64,000 nucleotides of DNA from Fibrivirga algicola (GTDB lineage: Bacteria; Bacteroidota; Bacteroidia; Cytophagales; Spirosomataceae): contig NZ_WAEL01000009.1 of NCBI RefSeq assembly GCF_011742925.1, forward strand, positions 62,001 through 126,000, read 5' to 3'. Positions 54,351 to 63,745 of this stretch are shown here, piece after piece. Position 1 is the stretch's first letter; each line of letters starts with the position of its first letter. The notes beneath the pieces were generated by a model. The model saw only the letters and a program-made list of their open reading frames with translations, searched no databases and had not been told where the DNA came from. Position numbers and translations under genes: made by a program.

Positions 54351-55007
54351 TTACACCGTGTGCCAAACGGATAGATCAGGCTGCTCGTAGAGTTTTGGCA
54401 AGAACTGCTCGAAATTGCCTACCTCTTCAATGTTGTGTTTGAGCCAGGCATTTCCCATATCGCGGGAGAACAAAAAGCGGTGCAGCAACGGGTTTAGCAT
54501 GTACTGACCAACTATATTTTCTGCGCCGACCTGCATCCGTGAACGATACAACGTACCACCCGGCGTGGCCTCAAACCAATGCTGTAGGCTAAATACTTCC
54601 TGCCCTAACTCGCGCCGCACAAGCCGGATACCTTCTTGGTCTAACTTCACAACGGTTTCAACGCTGTCTACGTAGTAGCCCGTATTTCGCCCGAAAGCCT
54701 CCACGATGCGAAAGCGCGAACCTACCTGCGCGGCACCGTCGGGTCCAGGGTTTGTCATCGACCAATGGATGTGGTCGAGGGGGTGCCAGACCCGGTAACG
54801 ACTATACGTCTCGCCCCTGTAGGTCATCGTGCCGCCGATGTGCTGAAACCACCAAAGCAGCATGACAGGGGTTACACCCCGAATGAGGTCATGTTCAATA
54901 GTCAGTTCGTAACTACCGGAAGGCAGCACTGAGAACGTTGTTCGCGCTGAAGCCAGGGGCTTCATGGCCCATTGAATGGGCAGTGGTGGAGGGAGTTGTC
55001 TGTTCAT
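54351..55007 (-). CDS. PhlG-like (2,4-diacetylphloroglucinol hydrolase family) protein
   Basis: 218-aa protein with the pattern of the PhlG zinc hydrolases that cut carbon-carbon bonds in diacetylphloroglucinol. YSRYRVWHPLDHIHWSM and the C-terminal HNIEEVGNFEQFLPKLY carry the conserved His-Glu metal ligands (H and E four residues apart). The start at ATG 55007 (MNRQLPPPLP) is inside a longer frame. Real substrate unknown; other carbonyl compounds are possible. Ends in a strong terminator. Confidence 0.78.
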   Translation of the reverse strand: MNRQLPPPLPIQWAMKPLASARTTFSVLPSGSYELTIEHDLIRGVTPVMLLWWFQHIGGTMTYRGETYSRYRVWHPLDHIHWSMTNPGPDGAAQVGSRFRIVEAFGRNTGYYVDSVETVVKLDQEGIRLVRRELGQEVFSLQHWFEATPGGTLYRSRMQVGAENIVGQYMLNPLLHRFLFSRDMGNAWLKHNIEEVGNFEQFLPKLYEQPDLSVWHTV

Positions 55008-55153
55008 GATTGTTTGAGTTGAGCACTGGGCAAGCAACCTCGCTCCTGCATATCTCGCCGATAATCCCTACCAGCTCATACTTGTCAAACAGATCGGTTC
55101 GCATCGACCAGCGATTAGCGGGTAGGTTCTGGTTGAGCATGTGCAGCAGTAGC

Positions 55154-55690
55154 TTACCACGACGTGGGCAGGAAGGTGCTGGTGTTGGTATCGTCCTTGT
55201 TAAATCGCACCACAATGGTAGGCTTGCCGTTGCTACCTGTTTTTAGCTCGTAGTAATAAGTCTGGATTTTCAACTCCGATTTTTCCATTGGGCGGTTGAC
55301 ATTCTTGCTGGGAATGCACGAGTAATAACCCCGGTACTGGCCTTCAGTGGGCGTGGTCGTGAAGGATCTTTCGGCCTCATTGAAATCGACACGGCCTTTT
55401 TCGTAGGTGAAGGCCTCAGTTCGACAACTGCTGTAGTCCTGAGCGGCGGCCACAAAATACTTTTCGTAAGTGCCGCTGGCCTTAAAGTCGAATACCACCG
55501 CCAGCTCAAAAGGCTTACCCAGATTTCGGCCGTCATATGACCAGAAATCGCTCATTGAAAATGAGCCATACATCCACTTGCCAACGGCCTGTGCATCTAC
55601 GCTGCCACCGGGCAGCACATCACGACTATTGGTCTTACAGCTGGTAGTGAGTGCTGCCACGGCCAGCAACGTAACGAATAACGTTTTCAT
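55154..55690 (-). CDS. Lipoprotein of unknown function
   Basis: 178-aa lipoprotein with lipobox LTTSC (Cys near residue 18) and a beta-rich mature domain (GKPFELAVVFDFKASGTYEK, YYYELKTGSNGKPTIVVRFN) with conserved-looking WMYGSFSMSDFWSYDGRNLG. It may bind a small ligand like lipocalins, but that is a guess. About 146 nt from the PhlG-like gene. Confidence 0.72.
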   Translation of the reverse strand: MKTLFVTLLAVAALTTSCKTNSRDVLPGGSVDAQAVGKWMYGSFSMSDFWSYDGRNLGKPFELAVVFDFKASGTYEKYFVAAAQDYSSCRTEAFTYEKGRVDFNEAERSFTTTPTEGQYRGYYSCIPSKNVNRPMEKSELKIQTYYYELKTGSNGKPTIVVRFNKDDTNTSTFLPTSW

Positions 55691-56181
55691 GGCATTAACT
55701 TGGTTTTAGAGGTCCGACTGGGCGCGTTGTTGTTTACGAATCAAAGTTGGCATGGTCATTTCACACCCGAAATGGCGAGCAAGCCCAACCGGAAAAAGCC
55801 GCTCATGAAGCGGCTTATTGATCTTACGAAAAATAAGTTACTAATTGGCTGTCAAGGTGTTGCCGGAGGGGACTGGGTGTATTGGCGATAGGCTACATTT
55901 GCCAAGAGGTCGTCTAAGCTGGTAGCTGCTGAGGACCATTGTTCTCCTGATAAACGCGGATATAGCCAACATATCGTATTTGTTCGCTTTGAGCGAACTG
56001 GCAAAAGCCACCCTAGGCATGAAGTTTACAACGACGGCTGGAAAAACCGTTTACGCGGCGACAGCTAAGCCTGACGGGCTTACTCATCTGCACTAGTAGT
56101 AACATACCTGATGGTGTGCTGCATACTAATCCCGTAGAATTCTTTAGTTTTGGCTACGTACCTGTTGCCTTGCCTCTTTCC
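55691..56181. other. Intergenic stretch holding a terminator-like hairpin
   Basis: About 490 bases. AAGCCGCT (55796-55803) and AGCGGCTT (55809-55816) form an 8-bp hairpin preceded by ACCGGAAA, nearly the same as the terminator at 59118. It lies between divergent genes, so it terminates nothing visible and may mark a lost gene. Promoters for both flanking genes are expected here. Confidence 0.5.
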
Positions 56182-57210
56182 ATGAACTCACTGAACTACT
56201 CCCGCTACGACTGGCTAATGCAGTTGATCGTGTTGCCCGCGTATATCGGCCTGCTCAACTGGATTATGATTGGCGATGCCTATTGGCACAGCCGAACTAC
56301 GTTCGGTCTGGCAACGAGCATTGCCTTCGTAGAATCATTCGGTAACTGGCTCATCAATAATCAGATAGCCCTTTATATTAACCGGCGGTTTACCAATCAA
56401 AAACTATACATCCAGCGTCTGATTATTCGGTTTGTCAGCACGGGTACGTCTTCTAGCCTCCTGGCTACGCTGCTGTATAGCCTATTCTGGGCAATTGACC
56501 TACCCGGTTTCGAACCGAGTCTCGTCCGGTTTGGATTCGCTATATTGTATACCCTCGTCATTGTGGCAATTGTGGTGATCACCTACGAAGGCATAGACGC
56601 CTTTACCTACTGGCAGCGGTCGACAAGGGAAGTAGAAACGCTCAGCAAGGCTCAGCTCCAGGCGCAACTCGATGCTCTGCGTCAGCAGGTAAACCCACAT
56701 TTTCTTTTCAACAGCCTTAACTCGCTCAGTGTGCTGATTGAGGAGGATTCTAAACAGGCCGGGGCTTATGCCGAAGAGCTCAGCTCCGTCTATCGGTACC
56801 TATTGCGTGCAAACGAAACCCCGCTGGTTACGCTGGCGACTGAGCTCAACTTCGTTAACTCGTATTATCACCTGCTGAAAACCCGCCACGGTGAAGCACT
56901 GACCCTGGTGACGCATATTCTGCCGGGCATGGAAGACCGCCAGATTCCCCCGCTGACGTTGCAACTGTTGATCGAGAATGCCGTGAAGCACAATGTTATC
57001 TTGCCCGACAAGCCCCTCACCATTGATTTGCTCACCGACGAGGCGAATCACTTGATTGTGCGCAACAATGTGCAACGCAAAGTCACGCGGGTGCTAAGCA
57101 CTGGAGTGGGCCTGAGCAATATCCTCAGCAAATACCAGATGCTGGGCCAACCCGCGCCCATCATCGAAGACGATGGGCGCGAATTTAGTGTGCTGCTGCC
57201 TTTGGTGTAG
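56182..57210 (+). CDS. LytS/YehU-type sensor histidine kinase
   Basis: 342-aa membrane kinase with an N-terminal part of four to five membrane helices and no periplasmic domain. The His_kinase motif is QVNPHFLFNSLNSLSVLIEE with the phosphorylated His, and the ATPase part is short (LLIENAVKHN as N box, STGVGLSNILSKY as G box). Start at ATG 56182 (MNSLNYSRYDW). No LytTR response regulator gene follows, so it is an orphan; its 3' end overlaps the convergent HAD gene by 26 nt. Confidence 0.88.
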   Translation: MNSLNYSRYDWLMQLIVLPAYIGLLNWIMIGDAYWHSRTTFGLATSIAFVESFGNWLINNQIALYINRRFTNQKLYIQRLIIRFVSTGTSSSLLATLLYSLFWAIDLPGFEPSLVRFGFAILYTLVIVAIVVITYEGIDAFTYWQRSTREVETLSKAQLQAQLDALRQQVNPHFLFNSLNSLSVLIEEDSKQAGAYAEELSSVYRYLLRANETPLVTLATELNFVNSYYHLLKTRHGEALTLVTHILPGMEDRQIPPLTLQLLIENAVKHNVILPDKPLTIDLLTDEANHLIVRNNVQRKVTRVLSTGVGLSNILSKYQMLGQPAPIIEDDGREFSVLLPLV

Positions 57211-57838
57211 GCAACCAGTGGGCGATGTCAGCTACGGCGTCGAAAAAGCAGGCATTGGGCAAGGCCCGTAACGTGTCAGGTTGCGTGTACCCCCAGCTAA
57301 CGCCTCCAAAGGCTAAGCCTTCTGATCGGGCCGCTTCGTAATCCCGGATTTCATCGCCAATGCACAACGCCTCGGATGAACTGACCCCCGCCCGCCGAAT
57401 CACCTGCCGAAAGGCCCGAGCCTTGCCAAAAAGGGACGTGCCACATTGGTAATGGCTAATTAGTGAGGCCAACTCCGGCCCCAGCACCCGCCGAACATTG
57501 GCCTCGCTGTTCGAACTAAAAATGGCCACTTGTTTATGCGCCTTAACGGCTGTTCGTAACAGGTCAGAGACGCCCTCAAACAGACATACCTCCTGAAGTC
57601 CGCGCGTCATTAATCGACGAACCGAATAGGCGACCAACGGCACTTTCCAGGCTGAGATATGCAGTTGCTGCATCAGTTGCCGGGAGCCTAACGTCCGTAA
57701 TTGATCGAGTTCGGCTGGGTTCATGGGTTTGATGCCGTACCCCTCGGCTACAGCATTAAACGACCGGACAAATAGCGGAAAGGAGTCGGCTAAGGTACCG
57801 TCGAAGTCAAAAATGAAAAGTTGATAGGACGTAGTCAT
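57185..57838 (-). CDS. HAD-family hydrolase (phosphoglycolate phosphatase-like)
   Basis: 217-aa phosphatase of the haloacid dehalogenase superfamily. Motif I FIFDFDGTLADS, motif II IFSSNSEAN, lysine region in LFGKARAFRQV, and motif IV CIGDEIRDYEAA are all present; the helical cap lies between motifs I and II. Probably a cytoplasmic phosphoglycolate-type phosphatase; the substrate is uncertain. Convergent with and overlapping the kinase gene. Confidence 0.9.
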   Translation of the reverse strand: MTTSYQLFIFDFDGTLADSFPLFVRSFNAVAEGYGIKPMNPAELDQLRTLGSRQLMQQLHISAWKVPLVAYSVRRLMTRGLQEVCLFEGVSDLLRTAVKAHKQVAIFSSNSEANVRRVLGPELASLISHYQCGTSLFGKARAFRQVIRRAGVSSSEALCIGDEIRDYEAARSEGLAFGGVSWGYTQPDTLRALPNACFFDAVADIAHWLPTPKAAAH

Positions 57839-58026
57839 TCACTGTAGGGCTTATATATAGGCGCGATAGCCAGATAGGCGCGTAATGGGTGTCAGCATAC
57901 TGAACACCGTGTTTCTGGGCAACTGCAGACGGGTTGACCCGCAGAAAGACGCTCGCATAACTGATCTTCCTGACGTAATTTGATCAGTTTGTCGATGCCG
58001 GCTCATAATTGGCTGCAATGAGCTGC

Positions 58027-59007
58027 CTATTTCTGTGCCAGCTGCAATTCGGCAGTTTTTTTGGCAATATCGTTCGTAATCTTGGGCACCGTTTTCAAGT
58101 ATTCGTAGATGGCACTCACCTCCCGGTCCGACAGCGCCATTTTAGGGGCCATCGGGTAACGCAGGATGCTGCCGTCAGGCCGCAACCCACCTTTCACGGC
58201 CCGAATAAACTGATCTTTGGTGTATTTTCTGGCGATGCCCGTCTTCTCGTCGAAGGTGAGGTTGGGGGTGATGATTTTTTGTCCCTTTTCACCGATCAGT
58301 TCAATCCCGCCGCCGTAATAGCCTTCGGTTTTTTCGGTATGCACATTGTCTTGCTTCACCAAATCGCCGGAGTGACAGGTGTAGCAGTCGCCAAACGCAT
58401 CGGCGGTGTATTTGCCCAGGGCAACCATGTTATTGGTATCGGGCATGGCAATAAACGAGGTTGGATAATCCCCCGGCTTCATCATCGTGTGGGTTAGTAG
58501 TTTCGATACGAAGCTCAGCTCTGAAGGCTGCGGCTCTGATTTGGCTGCCTGCACCGGAAACCGATCTGACTTCAGCCAGGCAACCACGGCCATCAGGTCT
58601 TCATCGGCGAGGTTAGGGTACTGTGGCATCACGAAGGCGTATGAACCGTCGCGGCGCACACCCGTGCGCAGGAAGTAGAGCAGTTCGCCGTCAGTCCAGT
58701 TGCCGATGCCTTTTTCTTTATCCTGCGTAATGTTTTTGGTGTAGATCGTGCCAAACATGGGGGGCACGTCGGTCATGTGTTTGCCTGTGACCCGGTTATC
58801 TTTATCGGCATGGCAGGCCATACACTGAATTTGGGCGATGACCTCACCCCGCGCCACGCGGGCGGGTGTAACGTCGACGGTGATTTTAGGCAGAGCGGGT
58901 GGGTCGTAGGTGGGTACTCCCACGGCGGCAACGTACCCGCAGAAACCGGCCAGCAGCAGCACTACGCCGCCCAGCACGAGGCCAAGGACTTTTATGACTT
59001 TTTTCAT
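58027..59007 (-). CDS. Membrane-anchored diheme cytochrome c
   Basis: 326-aa c-type cytochrome with an N-terminal membrane helix (residues 8-30). Two heme sites: CMACH near residue 62 and CYTCH near residue 208, each in a cytochrome c fold (YPNLADEDLMAVVAWLKSDR and DREVSAIYEYLKTVP are the final helices). It is thus a two-domain periplasmic electron carrier. No oxidase or dehydrogenase gene is adjacent. Whether it takes electrons from the hydrogenase is unknown. Confidence 0.9.
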   Translation of the reverse strand: MKKVIKVLGLVLGGVVLLLAGFCGYVAAVGVPTYDPPALPKITVDVTPARVARGEVIAQIQCMACHADKDNRVTGKHMTDVPPMFGTIYTKNITQDKEKGIGNWTDGELLYFLRTGVRRDGSYAFVMPQYPNLADEDLMAVVAWLKSDRFPVQAAKSEPQPSELSFVSKLLTHTMMKPGDYPTSFIAMPDTNNMVALGKYTADAFGDCYTCHSGDLVKQDNVHTEKTEGYYGGGIELIGEKGQKIITPNLTFDEKTGIARKYTKDQFIRAVKGGLRPDGSILRYPMAPKMALSDREVSAIYEYLKTVPKITNDIAKKTAELQLAQK

Positions 59008-59117
59008 GATTGTGAATTGGTTAAAAGAAAGAAGAGGTTGGGTAGTAGGAGTAAGCTTATTGCGACAAAATTGCCCGACTGCCTGTCTTCACTCAATACG
59101 TGGTCGGCTGAACCGGA

Positions 59118-59142
59118 AAAAGCCGCCTATGAAGCGGCTTTT
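59118..59142 (-). terminator. Rho-independent terminator of the RND operon
   Basis: AAAAGCCGC (59118-59126) and GCGGCTTTT (59134-59142), 9-bp stem with a 7-nt loop, about 50 nt after the RND-TolC stop. Near-identical to hairpins at 54317 and 55796. Confidence 0.8.
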
Positions 59143-59192
59143 AGTCGTCCTGACAGGAGTGAATTCAGTACGTAACAGGCAAGTTTTGGCCA

Positions 59193-62100
59193 TTACTCTA
59201 CGTCACCTTTGGCACGCTCCAGGTCTACCTGTGCCACCTGGTAATCATAGATGGCTTGCAGACGGTTGGTCTGCGCCTGACGGAGAGCCAGTTCGGCATC
59301 GGTAAGGTCGCCCAGTTTGATGATGCCCTGCCGGTAGCGACTTGCGGCGCGGCTATAACTCCGTTCGGCAGCCCGGACCACGCCCGCCTGCGCCTGGATC
59401 CGGTCACGGGCTTCATCAAGGGCATACAGGCACGAACGTACCTCATTGGCAATAGCCGTTCGGGTATAGCGAAGTTGCTCCTGCGCCTGCTGTTGCGCCA
59501 GCCGCGCCTGTTGTAATTTGGGAGCAGTGGCGGCGTTGAAAATAGGTACGTTCAGTTGCAACCCCACGAAGCTCACTACCGGCCAGCGACTGTCTGAAAA
59601 CCGAAAATTGCTGGTTTGCGCCAACGTACCCACTTGCCCAAACGCATTCAGCGTGGGCCGACGACGTACCTGCTCCAACTGCGCCTGCAACTCATTAGCA
59701 GTAACCCCCAACGCCAGCTGACGAAGTTCGGGACGCTGGTTATAGGCTACCTCAATGCTGCTTTCTTCAGTTAGAGCAGCCGCATCCGGGTACGACAGCG
59801 AGTCGGTCAATACCAGCTCAGTATCGATGGGAAGGCCCGTCAGTACCAACAGTTGCCCCTTAAGCAGCCGCACCGACCGGTCAAGTTTTGATCGTGTAGG
59901 GCGAAGATTCTCAACTTCCACAAACGCCCGTAGCGTATCGGCATCGGTGACCAGTTGTGCCCGGAAGAGGTTGCGTACTTCGCGCAGGGTCTGTTCAGCG
60001 CGGCCAATGCTTTGTGCTACCAGCACCCGTTGCTCGTTAACAAGCAACGCATTGAGGTACAGTTTTTTTACATCTGCTAGCTGTCGGTTCGTTACGACAC
60101 GTTCCTGTTCAAGAGCAACCCGTTGCCCCACCGCAGCCTGCTGCCGAGCTACCCGGAGGCTGAGCTGTAGCAGCGGCATGGCAACGGTCAGGCCCGCATT
60201 GTATTGGTTCTGAAGGGCCGCCGTAACGGGAGTCATGTGGGTATTGTCGAGCGAAAAACCACCGTCGGGCGTAATAGAGAAAGCGGGAAAGAAAAACACG
60301 GGTGCGCTGATATTGCGTTGGTATTGAACCGTTCCGTTTACCGAGGGCAGGCCTAGACGACGGGTTTCGTCGGTCAGCGCCTCCGCTTTTTGTACACCCA
60401 GTCGGGCCACCCGCACCTCGCCGTTCTGCTGCCGAACCAGGTTAGCGGCGTCTCGCAATGAAAGGGGAAAAGAAGAGGGAAGAGCGGGGACGGGTTGCGC
60501 CTGGGTATTGCCAGCGAGCAGCAACAGAACCACCACCGCCAACGGGGTCGACACGAGCCGTCTTTTTTTCGCCAGCGGAGCCACATCGTCTCCATGCCTC
60601 TCGCCGTCTCTTTTCTTCCTTTTTTCAGCCCTAATCAGTCTTGCTACATAGTAATACACCACCGGTACGAAAATCAGCGTGAGGAACATGGAACTGCTGA
60701 GGCCACCGATAAGCGCCCAGGCGAGGCCCGTTTTTTGTTCGGCCCCAGGGCCGGTAGCCAGCGCAATAGGCAGCATCCCGATTACCATTGCCAGCGTGGT
60801 CATCAGGATGGGACGCAGCCGCACGTGGCCTGCGTCGAGCAGGGCGTCAACCACCGTGAGGCCCCGTTCGCGGTTTTCGTTGGTACGTTCCACCAGCAGG
60901 ATCGCGTTTTTGGCCACCAAACCCAGCATCATGATCAGGCCAAGGATGGTGAACACATTGAGCGAGTTCATACTCAGCGCCAGGGCAAACAGGGCACCGA
61001 AAAGGGCCACCGGAATGGAAAAGAGCACCACAAACGGGTAAGCCCACGAATTGTAGAGCGCCACCATTACGAGGTACATGAACACGATGGCGGCCAGGAA
61101 CATTAGCCCTAGTTTGCCGAATGAATCGTCCTGCATTTCGAGGTCGCCGCCGTAGGTGATCTGCACCGACGGGTCGATCTTCAGGTAGGACACGGCCTTC
61201 TGGATATCGGCGCCAATGTCGCCTGAGGGACGGCCCACGGCTTGCGAGGTGATGGTCATAGAGTTCTCGCGGTCTTTGCGTTCCAGAATAGCCGGGTCGA
61301 ACGTCTCGCGAATGGTGGCCACCTGCCGCAGTTCAACGGGCTGCCCGTAGACATTCGTCAGGGTGAGCTGACCCATCTGTTGGGTATGGTTCCGGAACGC
61401 CTCGGCAAATCGTACCCGCATGGTCACAGTTTGGTTGTCCTGCTGCATGGTGAGGTCGTCGAAGCCCGCCAGCGCCGTGCGGATAGCCATGCCTACGGCT
61501 TCGGTGGTGAGGCCGTAACGCGCCAGCTTTTCCTGGTCGACGGCAATTGCCAGTTCCGGCTTGCGGACGTTACCCGAAAAACGCACGTCGGCAGTGCCGG
61601 GAATCTGCCGCATAGCCTCGGTGAGGCGAGTGGTTTCGCGGCGAAGTACGTCTCGGTTATTGCCGCTCACCATCAGCACAATGGGAGCGGCACCGTCGCT
61701 ACCCAGCAGCCCCAGCGGGTAAGCCCTCACCCGCGCACCGGGTATCTGCACCGCCAGCTCTTTTACCTCGCGCGTCAGGGCATTCAGGTCTTTATCACGC
61801 TCATTACGGGGCGCAAAGGCCACGGCAAATTCTACAGCGTTTTTGCTGGTGGGCAACCCCGACCAGCCTTCAGGGTTGGCCCCCACGTTGGTAAACACGC
61901 GCCGCACATCGGGCAGGCGGTACAGTTTTTTCTCGAACTGCTTCGCCATCGCATCGGTCTGCTCAAGTTTGTAGCCTTCGGGAAATTGCAGCACCACATT
62001 GATCTCTCCCTTGTCGGCGGGGGCCATAAACTCACCCCCGATAAAGCCAGCACCGGGAAGCATCAGGGCGGTCAGAAACAACCCGAACGTGATCAGAACA

Positions 62101-63740
62101 GTGGTTTTGCGGTAGTTGAGTGTCTGTCGCAGCAATTGCATGTATGCCGCCGACAGCCGTGCAAATTGCCGTTCGAAGCCCAGGCTAAACCGGCCTATGA
62201 GGGTATCGCGGGTCAGGTGTTCGACCTTACCAAAGCGCGAGGCAATCATGGGTGTGAGCGTGAACGACACCAGCAGGCTAAAGAGCGTGGAGATGACCAC
62301 CACGAGCGAAAATTCGCGTACCAGATCGCCCACCAGCCCCGGCGAGAACGACAGCGGGACAAACACGACTACGTCGACGAGCGTAATGGCGATGGCCGCA
62401 AAGCCAATGTCGCTACGCCCGTTCAGCGCCGCCGCCTTCCGATCTTCATCCGACGAAACACCGTCTTTTTCCATGCGCTGGTAAATGCTTTCGAGCACCA
62501 CAATGGAGTCGTCGACCAGGATACCGATCACCAGCGAGAGGGCCAACAGCGTGAGCAGGTTAAGCGAGAAGCCCAGCAGGTTCATAAAAATGAACGTTGA
62601 CAGCAATGATGCGGGGATGGACACCATCACAATTAGCGACGATCGCAGGCTGTGTAGAAAGACAAACATCACCAGCGCCACCAGCCCAATAGCCAGTATG
62701 AGGTCGTGGTTAACGGCCGTTGCTGCCGCCAGCGTAAACTCTGAACCGTCCTGCGCAATGGTGAAGCGCAGGCCCGACGAAGCGTAGTCCTTTTCGAGTT
62801 GAGTCAGCGTCTTGCGTACAGCGGCGCTTACGTCGACGTTGTTGGCACCCGCTTGTTTTTTCACCAGAATACCCACGGCAGCGTGGCTTTCGGGTTGGGC
62901 GGTGTCGGAGGCTACCATGTAGCGGCTCCGGTTTTCCAGCTCTTTTGGTGCCAGCGAAATAGACGCCACATCGCCCAGAAGTACTTTTTGGCCCGCTGGA
63001 CTTCGATACACCACAATGTCGCGGAGGTGATCGAGGGCATCAGTTTTGCCCACAACGCGCACCGAATAGGCCGCATCGGAATCGCGAACGCTCCCCGACG
63101 GTACATTCAGGTTGGACGCACGAATGGCTCCGACCACCTGTACCGTAGACAGGTTTAGGGCGCGTAGCCGTGCGGCATTGAGGGCAATGCTCACCTCGGT
63201 TTCGGGCAGGCCGACAAACTGCACCTGACCCACGCCCGCCACCTGAGATAGCCGGGGCTTGATCTGTGTTTTAAGCAACGTACCCAGCGCCAGGTCCGAC
63301 AGGTTACTGTTGGCTGCTACCTGCACGACGGGCCGCTCGGTGAGTGAAAACCGGTCGAGGGTGGGCGTTTTAGCCCCCGTCGGCAACGTACCCGTCACGG
63401 TGTTGACCTTACGCTGCACGTCTTGCTGCGCCTTATCGACGTCTACATCGTGCTTGAATTCGACCATAACGACCGAGACGTTTTCGAGGGACAACGACGT
63501 CACGCGCTTGATCCGGTCAGCCGACGAAACGGCATCTTCAATAGGCTTGGTCAGCCCAAGTTCAACCTCCGCCGTCGACGCACCCGGATAGGGCGTTGTG
63601 ACAATAATGAACGGAATTGACATGTTTGGCAGAAGTTCGTACCGCATCTGCGTGTACGAATACAGCCCCAGAATACCCAGCACCACAAACAGGACAATTA
63701 CCAAAATGGGGCGGGTGATAGAGAGGAGAGTGAGTTTCAT
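59193..63740 (-). CDS. HAE1-type RND efflux transporter fused to a TolC-family outer-membrane protein
   Basis: 1515-aa fusion. Residues 1 to about 1030 are an AcrB-type drug/hydrophobe RND pump: MRYELLPNMSIPFIIVTTPY at the start, ALSLVIGILVDDSIVVLES with the DD proton-relay pair. After the last RND helix comes a basic linker (RLIRAEKRKKRDGERHG), then LVSTPLAVVVLLLLAGNTQA with a cleavage-like QA-Q junction, and from about 1080 a TolC-type domain (LRDAANLVRQQNGEVRVARL, RAAERSYSRAASRYRQGIIK). Same order of parts as the CzcA fusion but a different RND class. The adaptor gene lies 5 nt upstream. Substrate unknown. Confidence 0.92.
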   Translation of the reverse strand: MKLTLLSITRPILVIVLFVVLGILGLYSYTQMRYELLPNMSIPFIIVTTPYPGASTAEVELGLTKPIEDAVSSADRIKRVTSLSLENVSVVMVEFKHDVDVDKAQQDVQRKVNTVTGTLPTGAKTPTLDRFSLTERPVVQVAANSNLSDLALGTLLKTQIKPRLSQVAGVGQVQFVGLPETEVSIALNAARLRALNLSTVQVVGAIRASNLNVPSGSVRDSDAAYSVRVVGKTDALDHLRDIVVYRSPAGQKVLLGDVASISLAPKELENRSRYMVASDTAQPESHAAVGILVKKQAGANNVDVSAAVRKTLTQLEKDYASSGLRFTIAQDGSEFTLAAATAVNHDLILAIGLVALVMFVFLHSLRSSLIVMVSIPASLLSTFIFMNLLGFSLNLLTLLALSLVIGILVDDSIVVLESIYQRMEKDGVSSDEDRKAAALNGRSDIGFAAIAITLVDVVVFVPLSFSPGLVGDLVREFSLVVVISTLFSLLVSFTLTPMIASRFGKVEHLTRDTLIGRFSLGFERQFARLSAAYMQLLRQTLNYRKTTVLITFGLFLTALMLPGAGFIGGEFMAPADKGEINVVLQFPEGYKLEQTDAMAKQFEKKLYRLPDVRRVFTNVGANPEGWSGLPTSKNAVEFAVAFAPRNERDKDLNALTREVKELAVQIPGARVRAYPLGLLGSDGAAPIVLMVSGNNRDVLRRETTRLTEAMRQIPGTADVRFSGNVRKPELAIAVDQEKLARYGLTTEAVGMAIRTALAGFDDLTMQQDNQTVTMRVRFAEAFRNHTQQMGQLTLTNVYGQPVELRQVATIRETFDPAILERKDRENSMTITSQAVGRPSGDIGADIQKAVSYLKIDPSVQITYGGDLEMQDDSFGKLGLMFLAAIVFMYLVMVALYNSWAYPFVVLFSIPVALFGALFALALSMNSLNVFTILGLIMMLGLVAKNAILLVERTNENRERGLTVVDALLDAGHVRLRPILMTTLAMVIGMLPIALATGPGAEQKTGLAWALIGGLSSSMFLTLIFVPVVYYYVARLIRAEKRKKRDGERHGDDVAPLAKKRRLVSTPLAVVVLLLLAGNTQAQPVPALPSSFPLSLRDAANLVRQQNGEVRVARLGVQKAEALTDETRRLGLPSVNGTVQYQRNISAPVFFFPAFSITPDGGFSLDNTHMTPVTAALQNQYNAGLTVAMPLLQLSLRVARQQAAVGQRVALEQERVVTNRQLADVKKLYLNALLVNEQRVLVAQSIGRAEQTLREVRNLFRAQLVTDADTLRAFVEVENLRPTRSKLDRSVRLLKGQLLVLTGLPIDTELVLTDSLSYPDAAALTEESSIEVAYNQRPELRQLALGVTANELQAQLEQVRRRPTLNAFGQVGTLAQTSNFRFSDSRWPVVSFVGLQLNVPIFNAATAPKLQQARLAQQQAQEQLRYTRTAIANEVRSCLYALDEARDRIQAQAGVVRAAERSYSRAASRYRQGIIKLGDLTDAELALRQAQTNRLQAIYDYQVAQVDLERAKGDVE

Positions 63741-63745
63741 GTTCC

